Of a stretch of 36,372 bases of DNA, positions 8,119 to 17,088 are shown piece by piece. The position numbers were made by a program, and so were the translations under genes. Location of the stretch: positions 1-36,372 of the forward strand of contig QHRW01000081.1 in assembly GCA_003220265.1 (NCBI GenBank), given 5' to 3'. Within the stretch, counting starts at the first letter, position 1. Each line of letters opens with the position of its first letter. The DNA is from Candidatus Rokuibacteriota bacterium. GTDB taxonomy: Bacteria > Methylomirabilota > Methylomirabilia > Rokubacteriales > CSP1-6. The notes below the pieces were generated by a model, which was not told where the DNA came from, did not search any database, and saw only the letters and a list, made by a program, of their open reading frames with translations.

Positions 8119-9369
8119 CTAGCTCGGCCGCTGCATCTTGCAGGTGGTCGGCTGCGTCGCCTTGTCGCGGTCGACCTTCGATTCCAGCGAGAGGCCGAAG
8201 CCGGAGGCGTCGAGGTCGTGCTGGATGTTCTTGTTGGTGTGCACCGAGATGTAGATCGGCATCTGCAGCTGGTGGTCCTGCCGGCGCATGATCACCTGGT
8301 CGCCGCTGAGGTTCGTGTACTCCATGCCCTCCAGCGCGGCGGCCACCTTGTCCACGTCGACCGTGCCGGCCTTCTTGACGGCCAGCGCCAGCATGTTGAG
8401 CGCGGTGTGGATGCGCGGCTGGTTGACGTCGTTCTGCGGGTGGAGCTTGCGATAGCCGGTGATGTACTCGCTCAGCGCCTTGGGCGCGTTGGGATTGCCG
8501 GGATGGCTCTCGTGCACCAGCCGGATGCGATCGACGCCGGCGGCGCCGATGGCCGCCGTCACGCCGTCGGAGGCCGCGTAGTACGTGTAGAACGGCACCT
8601 TCAGCCCGCCGTCGTTGGCGGCCTTGGCCAGCGCCACCATGTCGGCGCCCCAGTTGCCGGTGATGACGGCGTCGGCGCCGGAGGCCACGATCTTCTGCAC
8701 GTACGGCGAGAAGTCCTTCACCTTGCCGATCGGGTGCAGCTCGTTGCCGACGATCTGCACGTCGGGGCGCTTCTTGCCCAGCATGGCGACGGCGCCGTCG
8801 GCCACGGCCTTCCCGAACGAGTAGTCCTGGCCGATGATGTACATCTTCTTGATGTTCTTGTTGGCGGCGATCACGTCGGTGAGCGCGGCCATCTTCATGT
8901 CGGCCTCCGCGTCGAAGCGGAAGTGCCAGAAGTGGCATTTGTCGTTCGTGAGCGCCGGGTCCACCGCCGAGTAGTTCAGGTAGAGGACGCGGTTGCCGGC
9001 GTTGCGCTCGTTGTGCTTCTGCACGGCGTCGGAGATGGCGTGCGCGACGCCCGAGCTGTTGCCCTGGAACACGAAGGGGATGCCGTCACCGATCACCTTC
9101 TTGAGCTGGATGAGGCTCTCCTGCGGACTCACCTTGTTGTCGAAGCCGACGATCTCGAGCTGGCGGCCCAGCATGCCGCCCGACTTGTTGATGGCCTCGG
9201 CGGCGTACTTGAACTGGTTGAGGCCATTCTCACCGGTGGCCGCGAACGGCCCCGACAGCGGATCCACGAACGCGATCTTGATGGGATCGGCCGGCGTGGC
9301 CTGCGTCGCCAGCCCCGTCACCATCGCGAGGGTCAGGCAGAGGAGCAGCACGTTCTTCAGTTTGCGCAT
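8119..9369 (-). CDS. Periplasmic LIV-family substrate-binding protein
   Basis: 416 aa, first gene of LIV operon 1. The AGGAGG at 9376-9381 lies 6 nt from ATG 9369 but only 3 nt from the adjacent ATG 9372, so 9369 is preferred. A signal peptide (LKNVLLLCLTLAMVTGLA, cleavage near TQATPA) precedes a type I periplasmic binding fold: IKIAFVDPLSGPFAATGENG, then GGMLGRQLEIVGFDNK, SPQESLIQLKKVI, and KKMYIIGQDYSFG in the middle. It captures substrate for LivHMGF. Family members bind branched-chain amino acids, amides or aromatic acids; the sequence does not decide. Two Cys residues (one near residue 150, one near the C-terminus) could form a disulfide. Confidence 0.93.
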   Translation of the reverse strand: MRKLKNVLLLCLTLAMVTGLATQATPADPIKIAFVDPLSGPFAATGENGLNQFKYAAEAINKSGGMLGRQLEIVGFDNKVSPQESLIQLKKVIGDGIPFVFQGNSSGVAHAISDAVQKHNERNAGNRVLYLNYSAVDPALTNDKCHFWHFRFDAEADMKMAALTDVIAANKNIKKMYIIGQDYSFGKAVADGAVAMLGKKRPDVQIVGNELHPIGKVKDFSPYVQKIVASGADAVITGNWGADMVALAKAANDGGLKVPFYTYYAASDGVTAAIGAAGVDRIRLVHESHPGNPNAPKALSEYITGYRKLHPQNDVNQPRIHTALNMLALAVKKAGTVDVDKVAAALEGMEYTNLSGDQVIMRRQDHQLQMPIYISVHTNKNIQHDLDASGFGLSLESKVDRDKATQPTTCKMQRPS

Positions 9370-9396
9370 CATTCGCCTCCTGGGGTTCGCACCTTA

Positions 9397-9423
9397 CCCT
9401 TGTCAGCCCGACGTTGACAAGGG
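9397..9423. promoter_or_regulatory. Perfect inverted repeat between divergent LIV operons (candidate operator)
   Basis: CCCTTGTCA-N9-TGACAAGGG, exact over 9 bp per arm, lies in the 100-bp gap between the two divergent transporter operons. Its right arm covers the TTGACA -35 box of the rightward promoter. On the minus strand the same arm reads TTGTCA, a possible -35 for the leftward operon with TAAGGT 18 nt on. A dimeric regulator bound here could control both operons. This is inferred from position and symmetry. Confidence 0.55.
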
Positions 9424-9443
9424 CTAACCCTTCACCGTATAAG
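9414..9443 (+). promoter_or_regulatory. Sigma-70-type promoter of LIV operon 2
   Basis: TTGACA at 9414-9419, an 18-bp spacer and TATAAG at 9438-9443. The predicted start is near 9450, giving a leader of about 20 nt with GAGGAG at 9457-9462, 7 nt before the GTG start of livG. Confidence 0.6.
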
Positions 9444-9469
9444 CAAACAGCCTTCCGAGGAGAGTGGCC

Positions 9470-10971
<1,502 letters not shown>

Positions 10972-11000
10972 GATGAGGAAACGGCTCGGACGGACATGAC

Positions 11001-11117
11001 GGAGGGGAAGAGGGGAACCCTCCCAGGGTTCCCCTGGACCACGGAGGGGAAGAGGGGAACCCTGCCAGGGTTCCCCTGGACCAAGGAGGGGTCGGGGGGA
11101 CCCTGCTAGGGTCCCCC
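11001..11117 (+). repeat. Three tandem palindromic hairpin units between livF and livH
   Basis: Two 42-bp direct repeats (11001-11042 and 11043-11084) differ at two positions. Each contains AGGGGAACCCT-N3-AGGGTTCCCCT, a perfect 11-bp stem (11011-11035 and 11053-11077). A third, variant unit follows with stem GGGGGACCCT-N3-AGGGTCCCCC at 11095-11117, ending 6 nt before the livH ATG. A fourth copy lies at 12966-12988. No coding sequence is apparent here. No U-tracts follow, so these look more like mRNA-stabilising or attenuating hairpins, or a REP-like repeat family, than simple terminators. Confidence 0.85.
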
Positions 11118-11123
11118 TTCAAT

Positions 11124-12005
11124 ATGGACATTTTGATCCAGCAGGTCGTGTCGGGGCTCGCCACCGGCGGGATCTACGGCAGCGTGGCGCTCGCGCTGGT
11201 GATGATCTACGAGGCCACCGACATCGTGAACTTCGCCCAGGGGCAGATGGCCGTGGTCAGCACCTACATCGCCTGGTCGCTGCTCAACGCCGGCGCGCCG
11301 TACTGGGCGGCCTTCCTGGCCACCCTGGCCATCTCGTTCGTGGGCGGCCTGCTCCTCGAGCGCATCGTGATCCGCCCGGTCGAGGGCGCGCCGGTGCTCA
11401 CCGTCGTCATCGTGTGCATCGGGCTGCTCGTCATCCTCAACAGCGTGCTGGGCTGGATCTACTCCTACATCCAGAAGCCGTTCCCCAGCCCGTTCCCCGA
11501 CCGGCCGATCCGGATCGGCAACGTTTACTTCGGCGCCCACGACGTCGGCGCGCTGGCGATCACCGTCCTCGTGCTCGTGGCCCTCTACGCGTTCTTCCGG
11601 TTCACCACGCTGGGGCTGGCCATGCGGGCGGCCGCCCAGAATCCCGCCTCCAGCCGGCTGTGCGGCATCCGCGTGGGCTGGATGCTGGCGATCGGCTGGG
11701 GGCTGGCCTCGCTGATCGGGGCGGTGGCCGGCATGATGGTGGCGCCCATCGTCACGCTCGATCCCAACATGATGGCCGGCATCCTCATCTACGCCTTCGC
11801 CTCGGCGACGCTCGGCGGCTTCACGAGCCCGGGCGGCGCCGTGCTGGGCGGGCTGATCGTGGGCGTCATCGAGAACCTCGTCGGCACCTACGTGCACTTC
11901 ATCGGCACCGAGCTCAAGCTCACGGTGGCGCTGGCGGTGATCCTCATCGTCCTGCTCGTGCGGCCCAGCGGCCTGTTCGGCCGCGCCGCCGTGCATCGCG
12001 TGTGA
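11124..12005 (+). CDS. livH: LIV-type ABC transporter permease LivH (operon 2)
   Basis: 293 aa, polytopic, with GGIYGSVALALVMIYEATDIVNFAQG near the N-terminus, the motif TLGGFTSPGGAVLGGLIVGVIENL near residues 230-255, and the terminal RPSGLFGR. It forms the inner-membrane channel with LivM. No clear Shine-Dalgarno precedes ATG 11124; the nearest purine stretch is buried in the third hairpin, so translation may depend on opening of that structure or on upstream coupling. The stop overlaps the livM start (TGATG). Confidence 0.94.
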   Translation: MDILIQQVVSGLATGGIYGSVALALVMIYEATDIVNFAQGQMAVVSTYIAWSLLNAGAPYWAAFLATLAISFVGGLLLERIVIRPVEGAPVLTVVIVCIGLLVILNSVLGWIYSYIQKPFPSPFPDRPIRIGNVYFGAHDVGALAITVLVLVALYAFFRFTTLGLAMRAAAQNPASSRLCGIRVGWMLAIGWGLASLIGAVAGMMVAPIVTLDPNMMAGILIYAFASATLGGFTSPGGAVLGGLIVGVIENLVGTYVHFIGTELKLTVALAVILIVLLVRPSGLFGRAAVHRV

Positions 12006-12964
12006 TGCCGTCGCGGGCGCTGCGGCTGGGCCTGGTCGTCGTCCTCGCGGGGGCGATGGTGCTGCCGTTCGTCGTGACCAACTTCCGGCTGTTCCAGTGC
12101 GCGCAGGTGTTCATCTACGCCATCGCCCTGCTCGGCCTGAACATCCTGATCGGCTACAACGGCCAGTTCTCGCTCGGCCACAGCGCGTTCTACGCGCTGG
12201 GGGCCTACACGACGGCCATCATGATCGACCAGTGGAGCGTCCCCTACGGCTGGACGATCCCCGTGGCCGGCCTGCTGTGCCTGATCGCCGGGTTCCTGTT
12301 CGGCATCCCGGCCCTGCGGCTGGAAGGGCTCTACCTGGCCCTGGCCACGTTCGCGCTGGCGCTGGCGGTGCCGCAGATCCTCAAGTACTTCGAGCACTGG
12401 ACGGGGGGCTCGCAGGGCATCGTGCTCTCGAAGCCGGCGGCCCCCAAGGGCGTCCCGCTCAACCCCGATCAGTGGCTGTACTTCCTGACGCTCTTCGTGC
12501 TGCTGGTGCTCCTCGTGCTGGCGCGCAATCTGCTCGCCGGGCGCACCGGCCGGGCCATCGTGGCCATCCGCGACAATCCCATCGCCGCCCAGGCCATGGG
12601 CGTCAACACCGCGCTCTACAAGTCGCTCACGTTCGGCGTGAGCGCAGCCTACACGGGGATCGCCGGCGCGCTGAGCGCGCTGGTGATCGCGTTCGTGGCC
12701 CCCGACGCCTTCGACGTGTTCCTGTCGATCACGTTCCTGAGCGGGATCGTGATCGGCGGGCTCGCCTCGATCTCCGGCGCGATCTTCGGCGCGCTGTTCA
12801 TCCAGTTCGTGCCCAACTGGGCCCAGGACATCTCCAAGGCGGCGCCGTGGGCGATCTACGGCGTCTTCCTGATCGGCTTCATGTACGTCATGCCGCGCGG
12901 CATCGCCGGCGCGGTGAGGCTGGGCGCCGCCCGCTGGTGGCGGCGGCGCGCGGAACCGTCTTGA
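12005..12964 (+). CDS. livM: LIV-type ABC transporter permease LivM (operon 2)
   Basis: 319 aa from ATG 12005. LivM motifs are clear: LLGLNILIGYNGQFSLGHSAF near residues 40-60 and the coupling loop RAIVAIRDNPIAAQAMG near 185-200. It is polytopic, with the compact length usual for the family and without the C-terminal extension of the operon 1 LivM. It is followed within 2 nt by another hairpin of the same family as those before livH, then by the binding-protein gene. Confidence 0.94.
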   Translation: MPSRALRLGLVVVLAGAMVLPFVVTNFRLFQCAQVFIYAIALLGLNILIGYNGQFSLGHSAFYALGAYTTAIMIDQWSVPYGWTIPVAGLLCLIAGFLFGIPALRLEGLYLALATFALALAVPQILKYFEHWTGGSQGIVLSKPAAPKGVPLNPDQWLYFLTLFVLLVLLVLARNLLAGRTGRAIVAIRDNPIAAQAMGVNTALYKSLTFGVSAAYTGIAGALSALVIAFVAPDAFDVFLSITFLSGIVIGGLASISGAIFGALFIQFVPNWAQDISKAAPWAIYGVFLIGFMYVMPRGIAGAVRLGAARWWRRRAEPS

Positions 12965-12965
12965 A

Positions 12966-12988
12966 GGGGAACCCTGGCCGGGTTCCCC
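12966..12988 (+). repeat. Fourth hairpin of the GGGGAACCC family, after livM
   Basis: GGGGAACCC-N5-GGGTTCCCC, a perfect 9-bp stem starting 2 nt after the livM stop. It shares its core with the stems at 11011 and 11053. It separates the permease genes from the binding-protein gene and could mark a 3' end or a processing site. The rest of the gap (to 13080) is GC-rich, with only the ribosome site AGGAGG at 13070-13075 standing out. Confidence 0.8.
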
Positions 12989-13080
12989 CGCCCCCTCCCG
13001 CCCGCGGCGGCGGCGCGTTCCCGGGGGTAAGATTGGCCCACTGCGGCTCTCGCATCGCACCACGTCCCGAGGAGGACATC

Positions 13081-14295
13081 ATGCTGAAAAAGGTCCTGCT
13101 GCTCATGCTCATGACGGCGTTCGGGCTCGGGATGCTCGCCCCGGCCGGCGCCCAGACGGTGGTCGGCGTCACCGCCACCGAGATCAAGATCGGCAACACC
13201 AACCCGTACAGCGGGCCGGCCTCCGCCTACGGCACCATCGGCAAGGTGATCGGCGCCTACTTCAAGAAGGTCAACGAAGAAGGCGGGGTCAACGGCCGCA
13301 AGATCAACTACATCACCTACGACGACGCGTACAGCCCGCCCAAGGCCGTCGAGATGGTGCGCAAGCTGGTCGAGCAGGACCAGGTGGCCGCGCTCTTCCA
13401 GACGCTCGGCACGCCGACCAACAGCGCCATCCACAAGTACGTCAACCAGCAGAAGGTGCCGCACCTGTTCGTGGCCACCGGCGCCACCAAGTGGAACGAC
13501 CCGCAGCACTTCCCGTGGACGATGGGCTGGCAGCCGAACTACCAGACGGAAGGCAAGATCTACGCGCAGTACATCATGAAGAACTTCCCCGACGCGAAGA
13601 TCGGCATCCTCTACCAGAACGACGACTACGGCAAGGACTACCGCAAGGGCCTGCACGACGGGCTCGGCGAGGCCAACGCCAAGAAGATGATCGTGATGGA
13701 GCAGACCTACGAGGTGACCGATCCCACCATCGACTCGCAGATCGTCAACCTCAAGAACAGCGGCGCCAACGTGTTCTTCAACGTGACCATCCCGAAGTTC
13801 GCGGTGCAGGCCATCAAGAAGGCGCACGACCTCGGCTGGAAGCCGGCCCACTTCCTCAACAACGTGTCGTCGTCGCTGGCCACCGTCCTGAAGCCGGCGG
13901 GCGTCGAAGCCTCGCGCGGCCTCATCACGGCGCTCTACATGAAGGAGATCACCGACCCGCAGTGGAAGAGCGACAAGGGCTACCAGGACTGGGTCGCCTT
14001 CATGAAGAAGTACTACCCGGAGGGCGCGCTCGACGACCAGTCCAACGCCTTCGGCTATACCGTGGCCCACGCGATGACGCAGGTCCTCAAGCAGTGCGGC
14101 AACGACCTCAGCCGCGAGAACATCATGAAGCAGGCGGCGAGCCTCAAGAACGTCGAGTTCCCGCTGCTGCTGCCCGGCATCAAGGTCAACACGAGCCCGA
14201 CCGACCACGCCCCCATCGAGCAGGAGCAGCTGGCCAAGTTCGACGGCGAGCGCTGGGCGACCTTCGGCGAGCTCTACGACGCGAGCAAGAAGTAA
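13081..14295 (+). CDS. Periplasmic LIV-family substrate-binding protein (operon 2)
   Basis: 404 aa from ATG 13081, with AGGAGG 5 nt upstream. A signal peptide (LKKVLLLMLMTAFGLGML, cleavage after GAQ or nearby) precedes a type I binding fold: TEIKIGNTNPYSGPASAYG, VNGRKINYITYDDAYSP, KAVEMVRKLVEQDQVAALF, and IGILYQNDDYGKDY. This Lys- and Asn-rich subgroup, with an N-terminal YSGPAS ligand loop, is common in organisms that take up aromatic or other organic acids by LIV-type systems. Given the aromatic-CoA gene cluster 3 kb downstream, an aromatic acid ligand is plausible but only inferred. Confidence 0.93.
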   Translation: MLKKVLLLMLMTAFGLGMLAPAGAQTVVGVTATEIKIGNTNPYSGPASAYGTIGKVIGAYFKKVNEEGGVNGRKINYITYDDAYSPPKAVEMVRKLVEQDQVAALFQTLGTPTNSAIHKYVNQQKVPHLFVATGATKWNDPQHFPWTMGWQPNYQTEGKIYAQYIMKNFPDAKIGILYQNDDYGKDYRKGLHDGLGEANAKKMIVMEQTYEVTDPTIDSQIVNLKNSGANVFFNVTIPKFAVQAIKKAHDLGWKPAHFLNNVSSSLATVLKPAGVEASRGLITALYMKEITDPQWKSDKGYQDWVAFMKKYYPEGALDDQSNAFGYTVAHAMTQVLKQCGNDLSRENIMKQAASLKNVEFPLLLPGIKVNTSPTDHAPIEQEQLAKFDGERWATFGELYDASKK

Positions 14296-14307
14296 CCGGT
14301 GAGCGAC

Positions 14308-14334
14308 GGGCGCCCTGGCCGCGCCGGGGCGCCC
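14308..14334 (+). terminator. Possible terminator hairpin after LIV operon 2
   Basis: GGGCGCCC at 14308-14315 pairs with GGGCGCCC at 14327-14334 across an 11-nt loop, 13 nt after the binding-protein stop and before a convergent gene. No U-tract follows. Confidence 0.35.
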
Positions 14335-14373
14335 CGAGCGGAGGCCGGGGCGGTGTCCCGTCGATCTTGACGA

Positions 14374-14820
14374 CTACCTGCGGCGGTCTTCGACCAAGCG
14401 GCGGACGTGTACTTCAAGATCCTCGGGGAGACACGGCTTGGTGAGGAAGACGTCTACGCCCATCTCGAGCGCGCCCTCCTCGATCGCCCGAGCGTGGTGG
14501 CCTGTGAGGAGGATGACAGCGCTGCTCCTCGTGCGCGGGTTGTTCTTGAGCTGGTGGGTCGCGCTGATGCCGGACATTCCGGGCATCGCCAAGTCCATCA
14601 CGATCACGTCAGGCTTGAACTTGGTCGCCATCTCGACAGCGGCGTGACCGTCATTCGCCATGAAGGCGTGGTATCCGCGCGAACGGAAATAGAGCGCGTA
14701 CATCTCGCGGGCGTCGCGACTGTCGTCGACGATCAAGACGCGGCCGAGCCCACGAGCGCGCGACTCGGCGTCGGCTGCCTGGTTGGCGGGCCACAGCGGA
14801 AACGCCTCGGGGTCGTTCAT
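14374..14820 (-). CDS. Single-domain response regulator (receiver only)
   Basis: 148 aa. A receiver domain fills residues 27-145: acidic pair Asp32/Asp33 (VLIVDDSRDA), phosphoacceptor Asp76 (VIVMDLAMPGMSG), Thr106 (LLTGH) and Lys128 (FLTKP). There is no output domain, only a 26-residue N-terminal extension. It would be phosphorylated by a histidine kinase and act through protein contacts, as CheY- or Spo0F-like or phosphorelay proteins do. No kinase gene lies in the window, so its partner is unknown. It is transcribed alone from the promoter at 14840-14867 and is convergent with LIV operon 2. Confidence 0.92.
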   Translation of the reverse strand: MNDPEAFPLWPANQAADAESRARGLGRVLIVDDSRDAREMYALYFRSRGYHAFMANDGHAAVEMATKFKPDVIVMDLAMPGMSGISATHQLKNNPRTRSSAVILLTGHHARAIEEGALEMGVDVFLTKPCLPEDLEVHVRRLVEDRRR

Positions 14821-14839
14821 CTGCGGATGCGTAGAGCTA

Positions 14840-14867
14840 CGTATAGCACCCGGGTCGCAGCCGGCAA
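14840..14867 (-). promoter_or_regulatory. Sigma-70-type promoter of the response regulator
   Basis: On the minus strand, TTGCCG (14867-14862), a 16-bp spacer and TATACG (14845-14840), 20 nt before the ATG at 14820. The start codon lacks a strong ribosome site. Confidence 0.4.
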
Positions 14868-14944
14868 CATAGGGAAACCTTTTCCCATCACGCTGACGCC
14901 CACGCTCGGGCAGCGCGGCGACTGCGGTGGTTCCGGCGCCGGGA

Positions 14945-14962
14945 CGCGGGTGTTAACCCGCG
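14945..14962 (-). terminator. Hairpin downstream of the small frameshifted gene
   Basis: CGCGGGT-N4-ACCCGCG, a 7-bp stem, lies 16 nt beyond the distal stop of the small gene at 14978. An adjacent 8-bp stem (14971-14990) overlaps that stop. No U-tract is present. Terminator function is a guess. Confidence 0.3.
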
Positions 14963-14977
14963 CCCCGACGCCGCCGG

Positions 14978-15287
14978 CTAGCGCCGGCGGACGCGCGCTG
15001 GCACGCGCGTGCCGCTACGCTCTCCAGTCGTGATCGAATAGAACGCCATCACCGCGGCGCAGGTCAGCGCCAAGAGAATCAACTCGAGCGCCCCACGGAT
15101 CCCGCCCTCATCAACGGCTGCGGGCGCCGTCGGCTCGACGGAGCTCGACGGGGACGCGAGGGGGGGCCGGCGACGGCTCCATGAGGGCGTCGGCCGCGGC
15201 GCGGGCCGCGCCGCCCGCCACTGCCGTCAGGGCGAGCAGGAACGCGATCAACCCACACTCCAGAGCGCGACGCGCCGTACGGCCCAT
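14978..15287 (-). pseudogene. Small secreted/membrane protein gene, apparently frameshifted at a C7 run
   Basis: ATG 15287 has GGAG 7 nt upstream and opens a 58-aa frame (stop 15111-15113) with a good signal or anchor sequence (GLIAFLLALTAVAGGAARA). The frame passes through seven C residues (plus-strand G run 15160-15166). Removing one C joins it to a second frame that continues with a Pro/Ser/Ala linker, a membrane helix (LELILLALTCAAVMAFY) and a basic tail, ending at 14978. That downstream frame has the high GC3 of real genes here. So this is probably one gene of about 100 codons broken by a single-base indel, either real or a sequencing error. I recognise no family. The rest of the 14821-15491 gap holds only hairpins. 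Confidence 0.4.
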
Positions 15288-15444
15288 AGTTCATCTCCAC
15301 GCTCCTGACCCGGCGAATGCGAACGCGCGTCGGAGGAGCATCTTTGGTGCCACGGCCTGTCGACCGCTTCTCGCGCATGATTTCGAGCATTTGTGGAAGA
15401 CGCGGGCGCTGGGCATCGGGCATCTGTGGGCCGGAACTGATCAG

Positions 15445-15467
15445 TGACCGGCTCCGGCGCCCGGTCA
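15445..15467 (-). terminator. Hairpin after the alpha/beta hydrolase gene
   Basis: TGACCGG (15445-15451) and CCGGTCA (15461-15467) form a 7-bp stem with a 9-nt loop, 25 nt beyond the hydrolase stop. No U-tract follows, so terminator function is tentative. Confidence 0.3.
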
Positions 15468-15491
15468 ATTTCGCGCAGCCGGAAGCGCCGC

Positions 15492-16328
15492 TCAGCTGCG
15501 GCGGCGGGGGGCGGGCCGGTCGACCCGGGCGAGGAACTCGAGCGCGGCGCGATTCCAGGCGGCGGGCTGGTCGCGGTTGGCGAAGTGGCTGGCCGGCGAT
15601 AGCACCACCAGCCTGGAGCCGCGGATCTTGCGCTTCATCACCTTCATCGGCGCCAGCGAGGGATCGCGGTCGCCGCCGATCAGCAGCACCGGCACGCGGA
15701 TCTTCGGTAGCTCGTCCGTGATGTGGTCCATGGCCAGCAGCGCGCGGAGCGAGTTGGCGTACCCGATGGGCGAGAGCCGGCGGTACTCCTCGTAGAACTC
15801 CCTGCGGGCGCCGGGGTTGATGCGCAGGCGCTCCACCAGGTTGGGATTGGCCTCCATCGCGTACTCGGCCATCGCGTCGAGCCCCTGCTCGAGCGTGATC
15901 TTGATGGACTGCGCGCGCATCACCAGATTGTCGACCGACAGCGGCAGGCCGACAGCGGAGGAGGAGTTGGTGACGAGCAGCGACGTCACACGGGCAGGGA
16001 AGCGCAGCGTGAAGCGTGTCGCGATGCCGGCCCCCAGGCTGAGCCCGCCCACGTGGGCGCGACGCAGACGCAGGTGGTCGAGCACATCGCGGAGATCGAG
16101 CGCCCACCGCGCGAACGAGACCCTGGCCGGGTCCTCGGGACTGTCCGAGCGCGCGTGGCCACGCGGCTCCCACAGGATCAGGCGATGCTTCGCCGACAGC
16201 GCCGCCACGTTGACGTCCCACATCTCGGTGTTGCCGCCGATGCCGTAGGCGAGGACGAGGGGAGTACCGCTGGCGCCGTGCTCCTCGTAGTAGAGCTTGA
16301 AGCCGTCGCTCGTCTTCGCGTAAGGCAT
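15492..16328 (-). CDS. Alpha/beta hydrolase (esterase/lactonase-like)
   Basis: 278 aa from ATG 16328; a GTG two codons upstream (16334) is an alternative start with a weak AGG 5 nt before it. The alpha/beta-hydrolase fold is shown by nucleophile elbow GGLSLGAG with Ser97, acid Asp222 in LLIGGDRDP and His248 in SPASHFANRDQP. The pattern recalls 3-oxoadipate enol-lactonase (PcaD)-like and related hydrolases, but such resemblance is common and no substrate can be assigned. There is no signal peptide, so it is cytoplasmic. It is divergent from a second hydrolase gene at 16404. Confidence 0.85.
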   Translation of the reverse strand: MPYAKTSDGFKLYYEEHGASGTPLVLAYGIGGNTEMWDVNVAALSAKHRLILWEPRGHARSDSPEDPARVSFARWALDLRDVLDHLRLRRAHVGGLSLGAGIATRFTLRFPARVTSLLVTNSSSAVGLPLSVDNLVMRAQSIKITLEQGLDAMAEYAMEANPNLVERLRINPGARREFYEEYRRLSPIGYANSLRALLAMDHITDELPKIRVPVLLIGGDRDPSLAPMKVMKRKIRGSRLVVLSPASHFANRDQPAAWNRAALEFLARVDRPAPRRRS

Positions 16329-16403
16329 GCGCACAGATTACCTGATCGTTTGCATCACGCGATTTGATTCGACCGGCCGCGGAGAGCGCGGCAGACTGGC
16401 GGC

Positions 16404-16997
16404 ATGCGCGTCGTGTTCCTGCCCGGCTCGGGCGGTGACGGTGGCTTCTGGAAGCCGCTCATCCGCCTGCTGCCCGCGCACTGGCAGACGACGGCGCTGG
16501 ACTGGCCCGGGCTCGGCAACGTGCCGCCCTCGCCCGACGTCAACACCTTCGACGACCTCGTGCGGCTGGCGCACCGGGCGATCGACGCCCCGGTCGATCT
16601 CCTCGGCCAGTCGACGGGCGGCGTGGTGGCGCTGCGCGTGGCGCTGGAGCGGCCCGACGCCGTGCGCCGGCTGGTGCTCATCGCGACCTCCGGCGGCGTG
16701 GACATGCAGCGGCTCGGCGCCGAGGACTGGCGGGCCGAGTACGTACGCCGGTTCCCCGCCGCCCGCACCTCGATCATCCAGCAGCGCCCCGATCTGACCG
16801 ATCGCCTCGGCGACATCCGCGTGCCCACCCTGCTCATCTGGGGCGACGCCGATCCCATCAGCCCGCCCGCCGTGGGCCACCACCTCGCCAAGCTCCTGCC
16901 GCACGCCGAGCTCATCGTGATCCCGGGCGGCCAGCACGGGCTGGCCCGCGATCGCGCGGCGGAGGTGGCGCCCCACGTGGCCCGCCACCTCGCCTGA
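16404..16997 (+). CDS. Short alpha/beta hydrolase
   Basis: 197 aa, a compact alpha/beta-hydrolase without a large lid. Seen: oxyanion-hole region FLPGSGGDGGFW at the N-terminus, nucleophile elbow LLGQSTGG with Ser70, acid Asp150 (or Asp148) in LLIWGDADPIS, and His178 in GGQHGL. It is cytoplasmic. It stands directly upstream of the hcr/box operon promoter (91 nt to hcrC), so it might be co-regulated and act as a thioesterase or ester hydrolase in aromatic metabolism. Its own promoter and TTGACA at 17014 suggest separate transcription. The substrate is unknown. Confidence 0.82.
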   Translation: MRVVFLPGSGGDGGFWKPLIRLLPAHWQTTALDWPGLGNVPPSPDVNTFDDLVRLAHRAIDAPVDLLGQSTGGVVALRVALERPDAVRRLVLIATSGGVDMQRLGAEDWRAEYVRRFPAARTSIIQQRPDLTDRLGDIRVPTLLIWGDADPISPPAVGHHLAKLLPHAELIVIPGGQHGLARDRAAEVAPHVARHLA

Positions 16998-17013
16998 GGG
17001 CGGCTCCGCTCGC

Positions 17014-17042
17014 TTGACAGCCCCCGCCCGCTTCAGTATTTT
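17014..17042 (+). promoter_or_regulatory. Sigma-70 promoter of the hcr-box operon
   Basis: TTGACA at 17014-17019, a 17-bp spacer and TATTTT at 17037-17042, in an unusually AT-rich patch for this window. The predicted start is near 17049, about 40 nt before hcrC. Confidence 0.65.
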
Positions 17043-17059
17043 TTAAGTGTCGTTCAGTA
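17032..17059 (+). promoter_or_regulatory. TTCAGTA direct repeats over the hcr-box promoter (candidate operator)
   Basis: TTCAGTA occurs at 17032-17038 and 17053-17059, exactly 21 bp apart (two helical turns). The first copy overlaps the -10 box and the second lies just after the predicted start. This is a repressor-like arrangement; the XRE-cupin regulator encoded in the same operon is the obvious candidate. Confidence 0.45.
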
Positions 17060-17088
17060 CCAATTAACCCGCAGGGCGGTGGCCGGCC

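Noticed and set aside
11001..11117. Tandem repeats considered as a CRISPR array
   Set aside because: The units are contiguous, only two and a half in number and have no unique spacers; each is a self-complementary hairpin.
15181..15447. 88-codon plus-strand ORF
   Set aside because: No motif, no ribosome site, and it lies opposite the better-supported small gene on the minus strand.
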